From the NCBI GenBank assembly GCA_046292465.1, contig JBKBRB010000022.1, positions 1 to 36,769 of the forward strand: a stretch of 36,769 nt of DNA. The letters are read 5' to 3'. The stretch comes from JANWWM01 sp046292465. GTDB taxonomy: Bacteria > Bacteroidota > Chlorobiia > Chlorobiales > Thermochlorobacteraceae. Each line of letters begins with the position of its first letter. Positions within the stretch are counted from its first letter, which is position 1. A model generated the notes under the pieces. The model searched no databases and was not told the origin of the DNA. It saw nothing but the letters and a program-made list of their open reading frames with translations. The position numbers and the translations under genes are program-made. Shown here piece after piece: positions 15,590 to 24,334 of the stretch.

Positions 15590-17050
15590 ATGCCTAAACA
15601 CGTCATTGTCATCGGCGCAGGGCTTGGCGGGCTTTCCGCCGCGATTCGCTTAGCGCATCGTGGTTTCAAGGTTTCGGTCTTCGAGCAAAATGCCACCGTC
15701 GGCGGCAAAATGCAGGAAGTCGTTTCGCCTAATGGCTACCGCTTCGACACAGGTCCGACGCTCATCACCATGCCGTTTGTCTTTGAGGAACTCTTTCAAA
15801 GCGTTGGCAAAACGCTCTCCGATTATCTCACATTGCTTCCGCTTGAAAGCGCGTGTAAATACTTTTTCAGCGATGGCTCATCATTTACGGCGTATTGCGA
15901 TTTGAATCGACTTCGTGCAGAAATTGCTCGCGTGTTTCCGTCAGAGACCGCAAACTTCGAACGCTACTTTCAATACTCGAAAAAAATCTATGACGCCACA
16001 GCGGAAAATTTCATTTACAATCCGCTTTCTTTTTCGCGTCTGCTTAAATCCAATCCGCTCGATTTGCTCCACATCGATGCGTTTTCAACCGCACACGACG
16101 CCAACGCTCGATTTTTCAAGGATTCTCGGCTCGTGCAATTTCTCGATCGCTTTCCAACGTATGTTGGCTCTTCGCCTTATCTCGCGCCAGCAACGCTCAA
16201 TGTGATTCCCTTCGTTGAACTCGCTTTCGGCGGATTCTATGTGAAGGGCGGCATGATTGAACTCGCCAAAGCCTATCACAAACTCGCCGAAGAACTCGGG
16301 GCAACGTTTCATTTCAATCAAAGCGTTACGCGAATTTTGACGTCAAACGGTCAAGTTTCAGGCGTTCAACTTGCTAATGGCGAAACGCTTACCTGCCATG
16401 CCATCGTCAGCAACGACGATGCCGTTCATACCTACGCTGACCTGCTTGGCAAAAAAAACATTGCAGAAAAGTATGAAGCCTCTTGTTCGGGATTCGTGCT
16501 TTGTTTAGGCGTTGGCTCAACACACGAACACTTGGCACATCACAACATTTTTTTTACTTCCGATTATGAAAAAGAATTTGCCGAAATTTTTGAGCAAAAG
16601 GTGATGCCAAGCGAACCGACGATTTACATCTCCATCTCCTCAAAAAGCGATACCGCACAAGCCCCCGAAGGCAAAGAAAATTGGTTTGTCTTAATCAACG
16701 CGCCATTTCTTTCACCTGCTTACGATTGGGTGAAACAGAAGAGCATCTATCGCGACTTGGTTATCAATCGCCTGAAATCGCTTGGTTTTACAAGCCTCGA
16801 GCAGCAGATTGAGTTTGAGCACATTATCACGCCAATGGATTTGAAGATGAAGTTCAATTCGTTTCGCGGCTCGATTTACGGCATTTCTTCTAACAGCCGA
16901 ATGAGCGCGTTTTTGCGTCCGCGCAATCGTGGCAAAGTCAAAGGGCTTTACTTGGCAAGCGGGAGCGCGCATCCGGGTGGTGGCACGCCAATGGTTACGC
17001 TCTCAGGCAAATTTGCCGCAGAACTCTTGATGGAAGATTTCAAGGTTTGA
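15590..17050 (+). CDS. CrtI/CrtD/CrtN-family carotenoid desaturase
   Basis: A 486-residue phytoene-desaturase-family flavoprotein. The FAD motif GAGLGGLSAAIRL is at 9-21, followed by VFEQNATVGGKMQ and the DTGPT block near 53-57. The C-terminal FAD/substrate signature is SGSAHPGGGTPMV, a form more typical of CrtD, CrtN-b and diapolycopene-oxygenase-like members than of bacterial CrtI (GAGTHPGAGVPG). It probably desaturates or oxidises a linear carotenoid; the exact substrate is open. No other carotenoid gene is adjacent. It starts right after the clpX terminator, so its promoter must overlap clpX or that hairpin. Confidence 0.88.
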   Translation: MPKHVIVIGAGLGGLSAAIRLAHRGFKVSVFEQNATVGGKMQEVVSPNGYRFDTGPTLITMPFVFEELFQSVGKTLSDYLTLLPLESACKYFFSDGSSFTAYCDLNRLRAEIARVFPSETANFERYFQYSKKIYDATAENFIYNPLSFSRLLKSNPLDLLHIDAFSTAHDANARFFKDSRLVQFLDRFPTYVGSSPYLAPATLNVIPFVELAFGGFYVKGGMIELAKAYHKLAEELGATFHFNQSVTRILTSNGQVSGVQLANGETLTCHAIVSNDDAVHTYADLLGKKNIAEKYEASCSGFVLCLGVGSTHEHLAHHNIFFTSDYEKEFAEIFEQKVMPSEPTIYISISSKSDTAQAPEGKENWFVLINAPFLSPAYDWVKQKSIYRDLVINRLKSLGFTSLEQQIEFEHIITPMDLKMKFNSFRGSIYGISSNSRMSAFLRPRNRGKVKGLYLASGSAHPGGGTPMVTLSGKFAAELLMEDFKV

Positions 17051-17054
17051 TTTT

Positions 17055-17216
17055 TCACTTCTCCTGCAACATTTGTTCAACGCGTTTTGTTGATGTTGCT
17101 TTTAGAAAGCGACACATAAGCCGTTGGCGTCTGAAAGTACGCAGTGCTTTTTCGGCATACTTATAGAGAAAGGTCTCGCGCTCCCATTCGTTGGGAAAGT
17201 TAAGGCACGCTCCCAA
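17055..17216 (-). CDS. Possible small ORF, 53 residues, unknown
   Basis: A minus-strand frame starting at a TTG (17216) encodes a charged, aromatic-rich peptide (contains FPNEWERETFLYKYAEKAL) and ends at 17055. Its composition looks protein-like, but there is no ATG, no Shine-Dalgarno and a stop codon five codons upstream. Its 3' end overlaps the hairpin that may terminate the desaturase transcript. It may be a small protein, the remnant of a longer gene, or chance. Confidence 0.25.
   Translation of the reverse strand: MGACLNFPNEWERETFLYKYAEKALRTFRRQRLMCRFLKATSTKRVEQMLQEK
17066..17103 (+). terminator. Possible 3'-end hairpin of the carotenoid desaturase gene
   Basis: GCAACAT (17066-17072) pairs with ATGTTGC (17093-17099), and an inner CAAC (17078-17081) pairs with GTTG (17089-17092), leaving a one-sided five-base bulge. 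Four T follow. The remaining 200 or so bases up to the radA stop hold nothing else I can identify. Confidence 0.45.
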
Positions 17217-17309
17217 ACGGCAACATCGCTAAACGCTGTTATTATTTTTTGTTGTGGAAGTCTCTGGACCGTGCGCGCTCGAAGAAGTCATTTCGCTTGC
17301 GTCATTTTC

Positions 17310-18689
17310 TCAATTCAGAAATGCGTTCAAGGCGGCGTTCAGAGTCGGGCAGAAAAGCAGCTCGATTTGGTATTTCTTGCTGAGCAACTGAGCGGCATCT
17401 TTGCTATGCTTCGGCACAACCATTTTCTCGAAGCCTAATTTTTTGGCTTCCATGATTCTGCGCTCTAAGTGCGCCACCGAGCGCAATTCACCTGAAAGTC
17501 CAATCTCTCCAACAGCGCATGTGCTTGAATCGGCGGGAATATCGCGCAGGCTCGAGACAATCGCCACTGCAACCGATAAGTCAATTGCTGGCTCGTCTAA
17601 ACGCAGTCCGCCTGCGATGTTGAGAAATACATCGTGCGACCACATCGGCAAGCCGAGCCGTTTTTCTAGGACGGCAAGCAAGAGCGCAAGTCGGCGTTGG
17701 TCGAAGCCGCTTGAAACACGCTGTGGTGCAGCGTAATTCGTCTTTGAAACCAACGCCTGAATTTCCACCAAGAGCGGACGCGAACCTTCAATTGTGGCGG
17801 CAACACATGAGCCTGAAACGCCGTAACTACGCTCCGACAAAAAAATCTCCGATGGGTTTGAAACTTCCGTCAATCCCTTTTCGCCCATTTCAAACACGCC
17901 GAGTTCATTCGTCGAACCGAAGCGATTTTTCAACGCGCGCAAGACACGATAGCGATAATGCGAGTCGCCTTCAAACTGCAAGACCGTGTCGACAATGTGC
18001 TCCAAGACTTTCGGTCCGGCAATCACGCCTTCTTTCGTGATATGTCCAACAATGAACATCGTAATGCCTTCACGCTTCGCAAGCTGCATCAGACGCGATG
18101 TGCACTCACGCACCTGAGAAACGCTTCCCGATGAACTTTCCAACTGGCTCGAGAAGATGGTTTGAATGGAGTCAATAATCACAAGGTCAGGCTTGTGAGC
18201 GGCGAGCGTCTCTAAAATGCTTTCCAGTTCAGTTTCGGAAAGCAGGAAAAAATTATCGGCATCGATGCCCATTCGTTCTGCACGATTTCGGATTTGATGA
18301 ATGGATTCTTCCGCTGAGACATAGAGAATTTTTTTATCGGCAAGGTTCGGCACGATTTGGAGCATCAATGTTGATTTGCCAATGCCCGGCTCGCCGCCAA
18401 TCAGCACCACACTTGACGCCATCAAGCCACCACCCAGCACGTGGTCAAGTTCTTTAATGCCTGTCGAAATGCGCTCTTCTTTGAGCGTATCGATTTCTTT
18501 CAGTCGCCTTAGAGTTGCAAACGTGTTTAGGCGACCGCTACCAGTGCCACGGCTCTTTGCTTCCTTTTCTTCTTTGACCACTTCCTCAACCAGCGTGCCC
18601 CAACTTTGGCACTCATTGCACTTGCCTTGATACTTGATGTAAGTTGCGCCGCAGTTTGAGCAGACATAGCGCGTTTTTGTTTTTGCCAT
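17310..18689 (-). CDS. radA: DNA repair protein RadA
   Basis: A 459-residue RadA (Sms), a DnaB-like helicase that drives branch migration in recombination. A four-cysteine zinc finger (C10, C13, C24, C27) is followed by the RecA-like ATPase with Walker A GEPGIGKS at 99-106. The diagnostic RadA motif KNRFG is at 254-258, and the C-terminal Lon-protease-like domain has the usual VFLNIAGGL and VGEIGLSGELR blocks. Length and order are standard. It lies about 80 bases downstream of the GH13 gene but behind that gene's terminator, so it probably has its own promoter. Confidence 0.97.
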   Translation of the reverse strand: MAKTKTRYVCSNCGATYIKYQGKCNECQSWGTLVEEVVKEEKEAKSRGTGSGRLNTFATLRRLKEIDTLKEERISTGIKELDHVLGGGLMASSVVLIGGEPGIGKSTLMLQIVPNLADKKILYVSAEESIHQIRNRAERMGIDADNFFLLSETELESILETLAAHKPDLVIIDSIQTIFSSQLESSSGSVSQVRECTSRLMQLAKREGITMFIVGHITKEGVIAGPKVLEHIVDTVLQFEGDSHYRYRVLRALKNRFGSTNELGVFEMGEKGLTEVSNPSEIFLSERSYGVSGSCVAATIEGSRPLLVEIQALVSKTNYAAPQRVSSGFDQRRLALLLAVLEKRLGLPMWSHDVFLNIAGGLRLDEPAIDLSVAVAIVSSLRDIPADSSTCAVGEIGLSGELRSVAHLERRIMEAKKLGFEKMVVPKHSKDAAQLLSKKYQIELLFCPTLNAALNAFLN

Positions 18690-18718
18690 GCTTCGATTCG
18701 TTGTGAGATTACGGTAAC

Positions 18719-18748
18719 AAAAAAGGCGTCCACGAAGAACGCCCTTTC
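18719..18748 (-). terminator. Intrinsic terminator of the GH13 gene
   Basis: On the minus strand, AAAGGGCGT and ACGCCTTTTTT form a stem (one bulged base) around a nine-base loop containing TTCG, with the T-run inside the 3' arm. It lies between the GH13 stop (18770) and the radA start (18689). Confidence 0.75.
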
Positions 18749-18769
18749 AGATTGCTCTCTCAAAGACGG

Positions 18770-21700
18770 TTATTTCTTCTTCGCCTTTGTCGCCTTAGCA
18801 CTCGTCTTCTTTGGTGTCGCTTTTTTCACGGTTTCTTTTTTCAATGCCGTTGTCTTTTTTGCCGTTGTTTTTTTGGCTTCGGCTTTTTTCGGCGCCGCTT
18901 TTTTCACAGCGGTTTTTTTTGCGACCTCTTTCTTTGTTGCGCTTTCTTTTGTGCTGACGCTCTTTGCTGGTTTCTTTTTCGCCGTGCTAACTTCCTCTTT
19001 CGGCAACGGCTCTGCTTGTTTAATACCGTCTCTTATTTCCTCGCTGAACTTCAACGATGTTTCAACCTTTGGCGCCGTCTTCCTCTCGATTTTCTTCACA
19101 GTCTTTGCTGTTTTCTCGCTCTCCTTCGCCTCAACTTCTCTTTCAACCATCGGCTCCAGCTTCTTGACGCCTTGCTTGATTTCCTCGCTGAACTTCAACG
19201 ATGTTTCAACCTTTGGCGCCACCTTCCTCTCGATTTTCTTTACAGTCTTTGCTGTTTTCTCGCTCTCCTTCGCCTCAACTTCTCTTTCAACCATCGGCTC
19301 CAGCTTCTTGACGCCTTGCTTGATTTCCTCGCTGAACTTCAATTCTGTCTCGCTCTCTTGTTTTGCAGTTGTTTTTTTGGCTGTTAGACTGCTTTCAGGC
19401 TTTACTTCGGGGGTTGCCTCTCGGTTTTTTTGCGCTTCAACTTCGGCTTGAAGTTGTTTGAGCAAGTCATTGTATTTGTAGCCAACAGTTGTTGCAAGTT
19501 CTACATGTTTTGTCAGGAATGCATAGCTTGGCGCAAGCGATTTTTCCGATAGTTTTTCTTTCATCACGGTTTCCAGCGCCGACAGTGCAAAGAATGCGCT
19601 CAGCAATGTTTCATATTTTTCTTTGTTGAAATACACAACACCTTCATACTGATTAACGCCTAAGAAGACATTGGCTTTGCGCGCATCTAAGAGTTCATAA
19701 AGCGATTGCGTTGGCGAAGTTGAAGGTGATTTGCTCAAATCGAGCATGATGCGAATCAGGTCGGCTTCGCTTTTAGCGCGCTCTTCTGTTAGTCCCAGTT
19801 GTTCGAGCGATTTAGCCACGAACTTCGATAGTCGGAAGTCAGACAGCAAGTTGTTCGCATGTGGATTTTCAACTTGATTGAATCCGTTAAGCAATAGCCA
19901 CCCCAGCAAGACGCGCCATCTTGACTCACCGTTTGCTTGTTCGGGGAAAACTGTATTTGTGATATATCGCCCTGCATCGGTTGCCGATAGTTTTTTGTGT
20001 TCAGCAATAGATTGAAGTTCGCGGTAAGCATGGTATCTATCGAGCGTTTCATCGATGAGTTTTTTTGGAACGGCAACATCAGGCTGAACGGTGAGCATTG
20101 CCTCGCGGATTGCGCTTATTTTTTCTTTGAGCAGTTTTTCTGCGCCGCTTTGGTGTTCATAGAGCGCAACGAATGTTTCAGGGGCGAAAGCCTCTTGCAC
20201 AGCGGCATGAAGCGGACGGAGAGAGAGTTCAAGCACCGCATCTTTGAGCGATGGCACGCCCGAGTTTCCGAGTTGACGTGCTAATTCATCGTAAGGAAAA
20301 AGTGCCGACGGTTTGACTTCTTGGAAATCCAACAAGACTTGATACTTGTAGGCGTGAAGGTCGAAATACATTCCCTTTTCCCACACTTCTCGAGTGGAGC
20401 GGATATATTCCAGCCCTGAAATAGCATCACGAAATACGACGAATGATGATGGGTCTTTTGACAGTTGCAGTCCTTCAGCTAAAGTTTTTGTAACGAATTG
20501 ATTGGTTTCCAAGTCGAGGCATTTCGATGATGTTTTAATCCACCCTGCGGTTTGAGCATACTTGTTGTGGAAAATCACGAGCGCTTTTTCATCTTGATAG
20601 CGATTGCTGTAAGCAAACACGTTGTTGTCAATACCGTTTGGGGTGATGAAGTCGTAGAGCAAGAAGTTATCGACTTCGGCGAAGAGGTAACGCTTTTTGA
20701 GCAGGGGGAAAATTTCTTTTTCGTGCCGTGCTACAAGCCACTCGTCGGGCGTTTCGTTGTAGTAGGCGCGCTGATATTCCATGCCGTATTTCTCTGTGAA
20801 GCCTTCGATTTGTCCGTGTCCGAACATCGGCAAGCCGGGCATGGTGCACATCATCACACACACGCCGAAGTATTTATCGCCTTTGCCGAATTGTTTGACG
20901 GCGGTTTCTTCGTCGGGGTTGTTCATGAAATTGACGTAGCGTTTGAGAATGCGGCTATCGTATTCGAGCGTGTCTTTGATGAGTTTGTGGTATTCGGCGT
21001 TTTCTTCTTTTTTGAACATGTGCATGAACGCACTGTTATAGACGCGATGCATGCCGAGTGTGCGTACGAAGTAGCCTTCGAGCATCCAGAAGGCTTCGGC
21101 GAGCAAGAGCGTATCGGGGACTTCTTGTTGGACGCGGTCGACGACTTCGCGCCAGAATTCTATCGGCATGGCTTTATCGAATTCTTCTTTCGTCATCGCA
21201 AATGCGGCGCGTGAAGGAATTGCTCCGCCTTTGCCTGGTTCAGGAAACCAAAGGCGTTGGACATGTTGCTTTGCCAGCACCATTGCGGCATCGAATCGGA
21301 TGATGGGGAACATGCGCGCCACTTTCAGAATGGTCTGAATAACTTGTTCACGGACTTCGGCTTTAAGAAAGTTCAGTTGCGCGGTATCGTTCCAAGGCAT
21401 GTGCGTGCCGTCGTTGCCGTGGTAGATGTATTTGACTTCGCCCGTTCGACGGTCTAAACGCGCGAACACAACGGCGGCGTCGGTCTTGCGCCAGTAGCCA
21501 TCTTCGATATAAATCCCGATATACGGGTCAGGCGAGAGGTCTGGACCGTGAAAGGTGTAATTGGGGAACGGTGGATAGTCGACTTGCAAGAACCATTCAG
21601 GGTGATTGAGCACCCACGAAGAGTCAATGCCCATGTGGTTCGGCACCATGTCGCTGGCAAGTCGCAATCCTTTTCGGCGCGCGCGTTCTTTCAAGTTCGC

Positions 21701-22924
21701 ATAAGCGTCGTAACCGCCTAAGTCTTTGGCAATGACATAATCGTCAAGCGAATAGGCTGACGCTACGGCATCGATATTACCGTTTAAGTGTTTAATGCGT
21801 TTTGAGGCGTAGCTGCGCTCCCAAATTCCGATAAGCCATAAGCCTGTAAAGCCGCGTCGGACGAGAATATCGAGTTCTTCGTCAGGAATTTCGTCGAGGC
21901 GTTTGACAGGACGCTGATATTTTTTGGAGAGTTGGTCGAGCCAGACATAGGTGTTTTTTGCCATCAAGACAAGGCGCGGCATCCAATTGACATCGGGCGT
22001 GAAATTTTCGGGCGCTTCTTCATAGAGTTCGCTTTTGTAGTCGGCAACCGGTGGGGTTTCTTTCTCGTAGTCGCCGAAGAACTGCGCTTGACGCACTTCG
22101 CTTGGCAACTTTTCTTTTTCAGCACGCGCGACTTCAAGCATCTGGAAATACTTTCCTTCTTCTCTGACGAAGTCCATGCTTTGCAACAGTAGTTTTTTCA
22201 GCGAGGGCGAGCGGGAAATGATGACGTCCCATTTTTCCAACACATATTTTAATTGGTCATGTATAGAATTTGGCGAAGATTTAATCGGCGCAAGCAAGAG
22301 CCGCAAGAGCGGCAAGTTTTCCACGCCGAAGGTCGGCTGTGTTGCAAAAAAATTATCAATGCTCGTGATGATTTGATTATAGGGCGTGGTTTGAACCAGC
22401 AATTCATCATCGATTAAATCTTCAATTTGATTGAGTGCAGGATTTTGATTTTCAAGCCACACGAGCATGAGTTCTTCAAGGGCGATGTGCGTGTTGGGCG
22501 TGCCGTCGCTGGTGCGCGAGAGAAACTGCTCGACGGTTTCGTCGCCTCGATAAATCGTTAGCGTCGGAAATTCGTCGACGAAGCGTTGTAAAAATTTTGC
22601 TGTGGTCTCTTCACCAAATTCGCTCCGAATCTGCCCCTCACATTTGGCAAATGCATCAGCGTTGACATCTTCAAGATAGACTGAAATGACAAAGTGAAAG
22701 ACTTCGTGCATCAAGGCTGAAGCGAAGACTTCCGCTGTGCGTACGAACTCGCGCTCGCTTCTGCCCTGCGCTTTACGAACAGCGTTGATTTTTGCCGAAA
22801 ACTCTTGACAGGCTTGAAAGTTTGGGAAAATGGTTATGCCACGAATAGAGAAAAATCGGTCTTCGAGTTGATACTTTGCGCGCCCTTTGCGCGAGACGTG
22901 AAAGTGATACTCTGTATGTCGCAT
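18770..22924 (-). CDS. Giant GH13 alpha-amylase-family protein with tandem repeats and a histone-H1-like tail
   Basis: A 1384-residue protein without a signal peptide. Residues 1-300 are an unrecognised N-terminal domain with an HEVFH (HExxH) sequence at 73-77. A GH13 barrel follows: region I SDMVPNH (424-430), region II RFDAAM with nucleophile D545, region III LLAEAF with acid E610, and region IV FMNNPDEE with D671 but no His before it. About 860-1170 is a helical region, probably partly coiled coil. Residues 1195-1290 are two 48-residue repeats starting LKFSEEIKQG, with a partial third copy. Residues 1315-1384 are about 40% lysine, with AKK and PKK runs like histone H1. The enzyme is probably intracellular and acts on alpha-glucan; the tail's role is unknown. 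Confidence 0.88.
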   Translation of the reverse strand: MRHTEYHFHVSRKGRAKYQLEDRFFSIRGITIFPNFQACQEFSAKINAVRKAQGRSEREFVRTAEVFASALMHEVFHFVISVYLEDVNADAFAKCEGQIRSEFGEETTAKFLQRFVDEFPTLTIYRGDETVEQFLSRTSDGTPNTHIALEELMLVWLENQNPALNQIEDLIDDELLVQTTPYNQIITSIDNFFATQPTFGVENLPLLRLLLAPIKSSPNSIHDQLKYVLEKWDVIISRSPSLKKLLLQSMDFVREEGKYFQMLEVARAEKEKLPSEVRQAQFFGDYEKETPPVADYKSELYEEAPENFTPDVNWMPRLVLMAKNTYVWLDQLSKKYQRPVKRLDEIPDEELDILVRRGFTGLWLIGIWERSYASKRIKHLNGNIDAVASAYSLDDYVIAKDLGGYDAYANLKERARRKGLRLASDMVPNHMGIDSSWVLNHPEWFLQVDYPPFPNYTFHGPDLSPDPYIGIYIEDGYWRKTDAAVVFARLDRRTGEVKYIYHGNDGTHMPWNDTAQLNFLKAEVREQVIQTILKVARMFPIIRFDAAMVLAKQHVQRLWFPEPGKGGAIPSRAAFAMTKEEFDKAMPIEFWREVVDRVQQEVPDTLLLAEAFWMLEGYFVRTLGMHRVYNSAFMHMFKKEENAEYHKLIKDTLEYDSRILKRYVNFMNNPDEETAVKQFGKGDKYFGVCVMMCTMPGLPMFGHGQIEGFTEKYGMEYQRAYYNETPDEWLVARHEKEIFPLLKKRYLFAEVDNFLLYDFITPNGIDNNVFAYSNRYQDEKALVIFHNKYAQTAGWIKTSSKCLDLETNQFVTKTLAEGLQLSKDPSSFVVFRDAISGLEYIRSTREVWEKGMYFDLHAYKYQVLLDFQEVKPSALFPYDELARQLGNSGVPSLKDAVLELSLRPLHAAVQEAFAPETFVALYEHQSGAEKLLKEKISAIREAMLTVQPDVAVPKKLIDETLDRYHAYRELQSIAEHKKLSATDAGRYITNTVFPEQANGESRWRVLLGWLLLNGFNQVENPHANNLLSDFRLSKFVAKSLEQLGLTEERAKSEADLIRIMLDLSKSPSTSPTQSLYELLDARKANVFLGVNQYEGVVYFNKEKYETLLSAFFALSALETVMKEKLSEKSLAPSYAFLTKHVELATTVGYKYNDLLKQLQAEVEAQKNREATPEVKPESSLTAKKTTAKQESETELKFSEEIKQGVKKLEPMVEREVEAKESEKTAKTVKKIERKVAPKVETSLKFSEEIKQGVKKLEPMVEREVEAKESEKTAKTVKKIERKTAPKVETSLKFSEEIRDGIKQAEPLPKEEVSTAKKKPAKSVSTKESATKKEVAKKTAVKKAAPKKAEAKKTTAKKTTALKKETVKKATPKKTSAKATKAKKK
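19055..19342 (-). repeat. 144-bp tandem repeat inside the GH13 gene
   Basis: Two adjacent 144-bp units (19199-19342 and 19055-19198), almost identical in DNA, encode the 48-residue repeat with LKFSEEIKQG, KKLEPMVERE and TAKTVKKIERK. A diverged third start follows. Near-identity at third codon positions indicates a recent duplication, so copy number may vary between strains. Confidence 0.85.
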
Positions 22925-22989
22925 AGCAAAGTTTTTAACGGCTTGATGAGTTTGTTAGACAAGCCTTTTCGGTTGTTAAAAGTCGATTG

Positions 22990-23313
22990 TCAAGAAAGTT
23001 TCTGTTTATCTTCAACGCGAAAACCCATTGGCGCGTTGATTGCTTGAACGTCGTTGAACTTGATAACGCCAAAAGCCGCTTCATATTTTGCGATATTGTC
23101 CTGCAATGCCGCAAAGAGCGATTTCGTGTGTTGTGGCGTCATGACAATGCGCGAGTGAACTTTGGCGCGTTGCATGCCAGGCAGAAGTGTGGTAAAATCC
23201 AAAATAAATTCAGCAGGCGTGTGATTGATGATGGCAAAGTTTGAATAAATACCTTCGGCAGTTTTGTCATCGACCTCGATGCTAATTTGAAGCGGTTGTT
23301 GTGGTTCGTTCAT
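22990..23313 (-). CDS. DUF3467 family protein
   Basis: A 107-residue protein of the DUF3467 family, known mainly from Bacteroidota, Chlorobiota and related bacteria; its function is unknown. Family blocks are EGIYSNFAIINHTPAEFILDF near 21-41 and the later KVHSRIVMTPQHTKSLFAAL helix. The ATG at 23313 (MNEPQQPLQ) is chosen because the upstream extension to 23427 is not family-like and overlaps the divergent panB promoter region. A TATACTTG box on the minus strand at 23377-23370 could be its -7 element. It lies 65 bases before the GH13 gene and may be co-transcribed with it. Confidence 0.85.
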   Translation of the reverse strand: MNEPQQPLQISIEVDDKTAEGIYSNFAIINHTPAEFILDFTTLLPGMQRAKVHSRIVMTPQHTKSLFAALQDNIAKYEAAFGVIKFNDVQAINAPMGFRVEDKQKLS

Positions 23314-23408
23314 TGGTTGTTGTGGATTGGCTGAAATGTTCAGTCGTTTGTTACATCTGATTTCGGCTTCAAGTATACGCACTTCAAAGAGAAAATGAAA
23401 GTTATGTT

Positions 23409-23416
23409 TATCTTCG
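23409..23416 (+). promoter_or_regulatory. Candidate -7 box TATCTTCG for panB
   Basis: TATCTTCG, 41 bases before the panB ATG, in the region shared with the divergent DUF3467 gene. It shares the TATCTT core of the other boxes; no good -33 element is seen. Confidence 0.35.
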
Positions 23417-23456
23417 CGCTTTTTCAAACTCTTTTAAGGTTCGAAACTTCTAACTG

Positions 23457-24290
23457 ATGTCGACACAACTTGACACTTCGCGCCGTGCTTTCACCACCAG
23501 CCAAGCCATTGAGATGAAAGCACGTGGCGAAAAAATTGCGGTGCTCACCGCCTACGACTTTACGACAGCACGCTTGCTCGATTTGGCGGGCGTCGATATT
23601 GTGCTCGTTGGCGATTCCGCCAGCAATGTTTTTGCAGGCAACGAAACCACGCTCCCGATGACGCTCGACGAAATGATCTACCATGTTCGCGCCGTCGTCA
23701 AAGGCGTTCATGCCGCCACAGGCAGAGCGATGATTGTCGCCGATATGCCGTTCATGACGTATCAACTCTCGTCCGAAGATGCGCTCAAAAATGCAGGACG
23801 ATTGATGAAAGAAACCGGTTGTCATGCGGTTAAATTGGAAGGCGGTGCCGCGGTTGCTCCTGCGGTTAAACGCATTACGGAAGTCGGCATTCCTGTCATG
23901 GGGCATTTAGGCTTGACGCCGCAATCCATCTACAAATTCGGCTCCTACAAAGTGCGCGCCCGCGACGAACACGAAGCCCAAACCCTACTTCACGACGCCA
24001 AACTGCTCGAAGAATCAGGCGCATTTGCGATTGTGCTTGAAAAAATTCCAAAAGCGTTGGCAGAAAAAGTAACGCGTTCGCTGAGCATTCCAACCATCGG
24101 CATTGGCGCAGGCAATGCGTGCGATGGACAAGTGCTCGTCGTTAATGATATGCTCGGACTCAACAACGCCTTCAAGCCACGCTTCGTGCGACGCTACGCC
24201 AACTTGGAACAAATTATCAGCGATGCAGTTAAGCAATACGTCGCCGACGTCAAAGCGCGAGACTTTCCAAATGAAAGCGAAAGTTATTAA
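23457..24290 (+). CDS. panB: 3-methyl-2-oxobutanoate hydroxymethyltransferase
   Basis: PanB converts alpha-ketoisovalerate and methylene-THF to ketopantoate, the first step of pantothenate and CoA synthesis. The 277-residue protein has all family blocks: LTAYDFTTARL near 30-40, VGDSASNV with metal ligand D53, VADMPFMTY with D96, VKLEGG with E128, GHLGLTPQS, and IGIGAGNACDGQVLV. Length and order are normal. The next pathway genes (panC, panD) are not adjacent. pckA begins 44 bases downstream. Confidence 0.96.
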   Translation: MSTQLDTSRRAFTTSQAIEMKARGEKIAVLTAYDFTTARLLDLAGVDIVLVGDSASNVFAGNETTLPMTLDEMIYHVRAVVKGVHAATGRAMIVADMPFMTYQLSSEDALKNAGRLMKETGCHAVKLEGGAAVAPAVKRITEVGIPVMGHLGLTPQSIYKFGSYKVRARDEHEAQTLLHDAKLLEESGAFAIVLEKIPKALAEKVTRSLSIPTIGIGAGNACDGQVLVVNDMLGLNNAFKPRFVRRYANLEQIISDAVKQYVADVKARDFPNESESY

Positions 24291-24334
24291 GTTACACCTA
24301 TACCATTTCTTCAATCAACAACACATTCCGAACT

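Noticed and set aside
18752..19451. Long plus-strand frames (211 and 192 codons) opposite the GH13 tail, rich in Phe/Leu/Ser
   Set aside because: They are the antisense of the lysine-rich tail and repeats; composition is explained by the minus-strand coding, and no start signal or family match is seen.
20552..21214. 220-codon plus-strand frame
   Set aside because: Antisense shadow of the GH13 catalytic domain, which carries all the recognisable motifs on the other strand.
23314..23427. N-terminal extension of the DUF3467 protein
   Set aside because: The 38 extra residues do not resemble the family and overlap the divergent promoter region.
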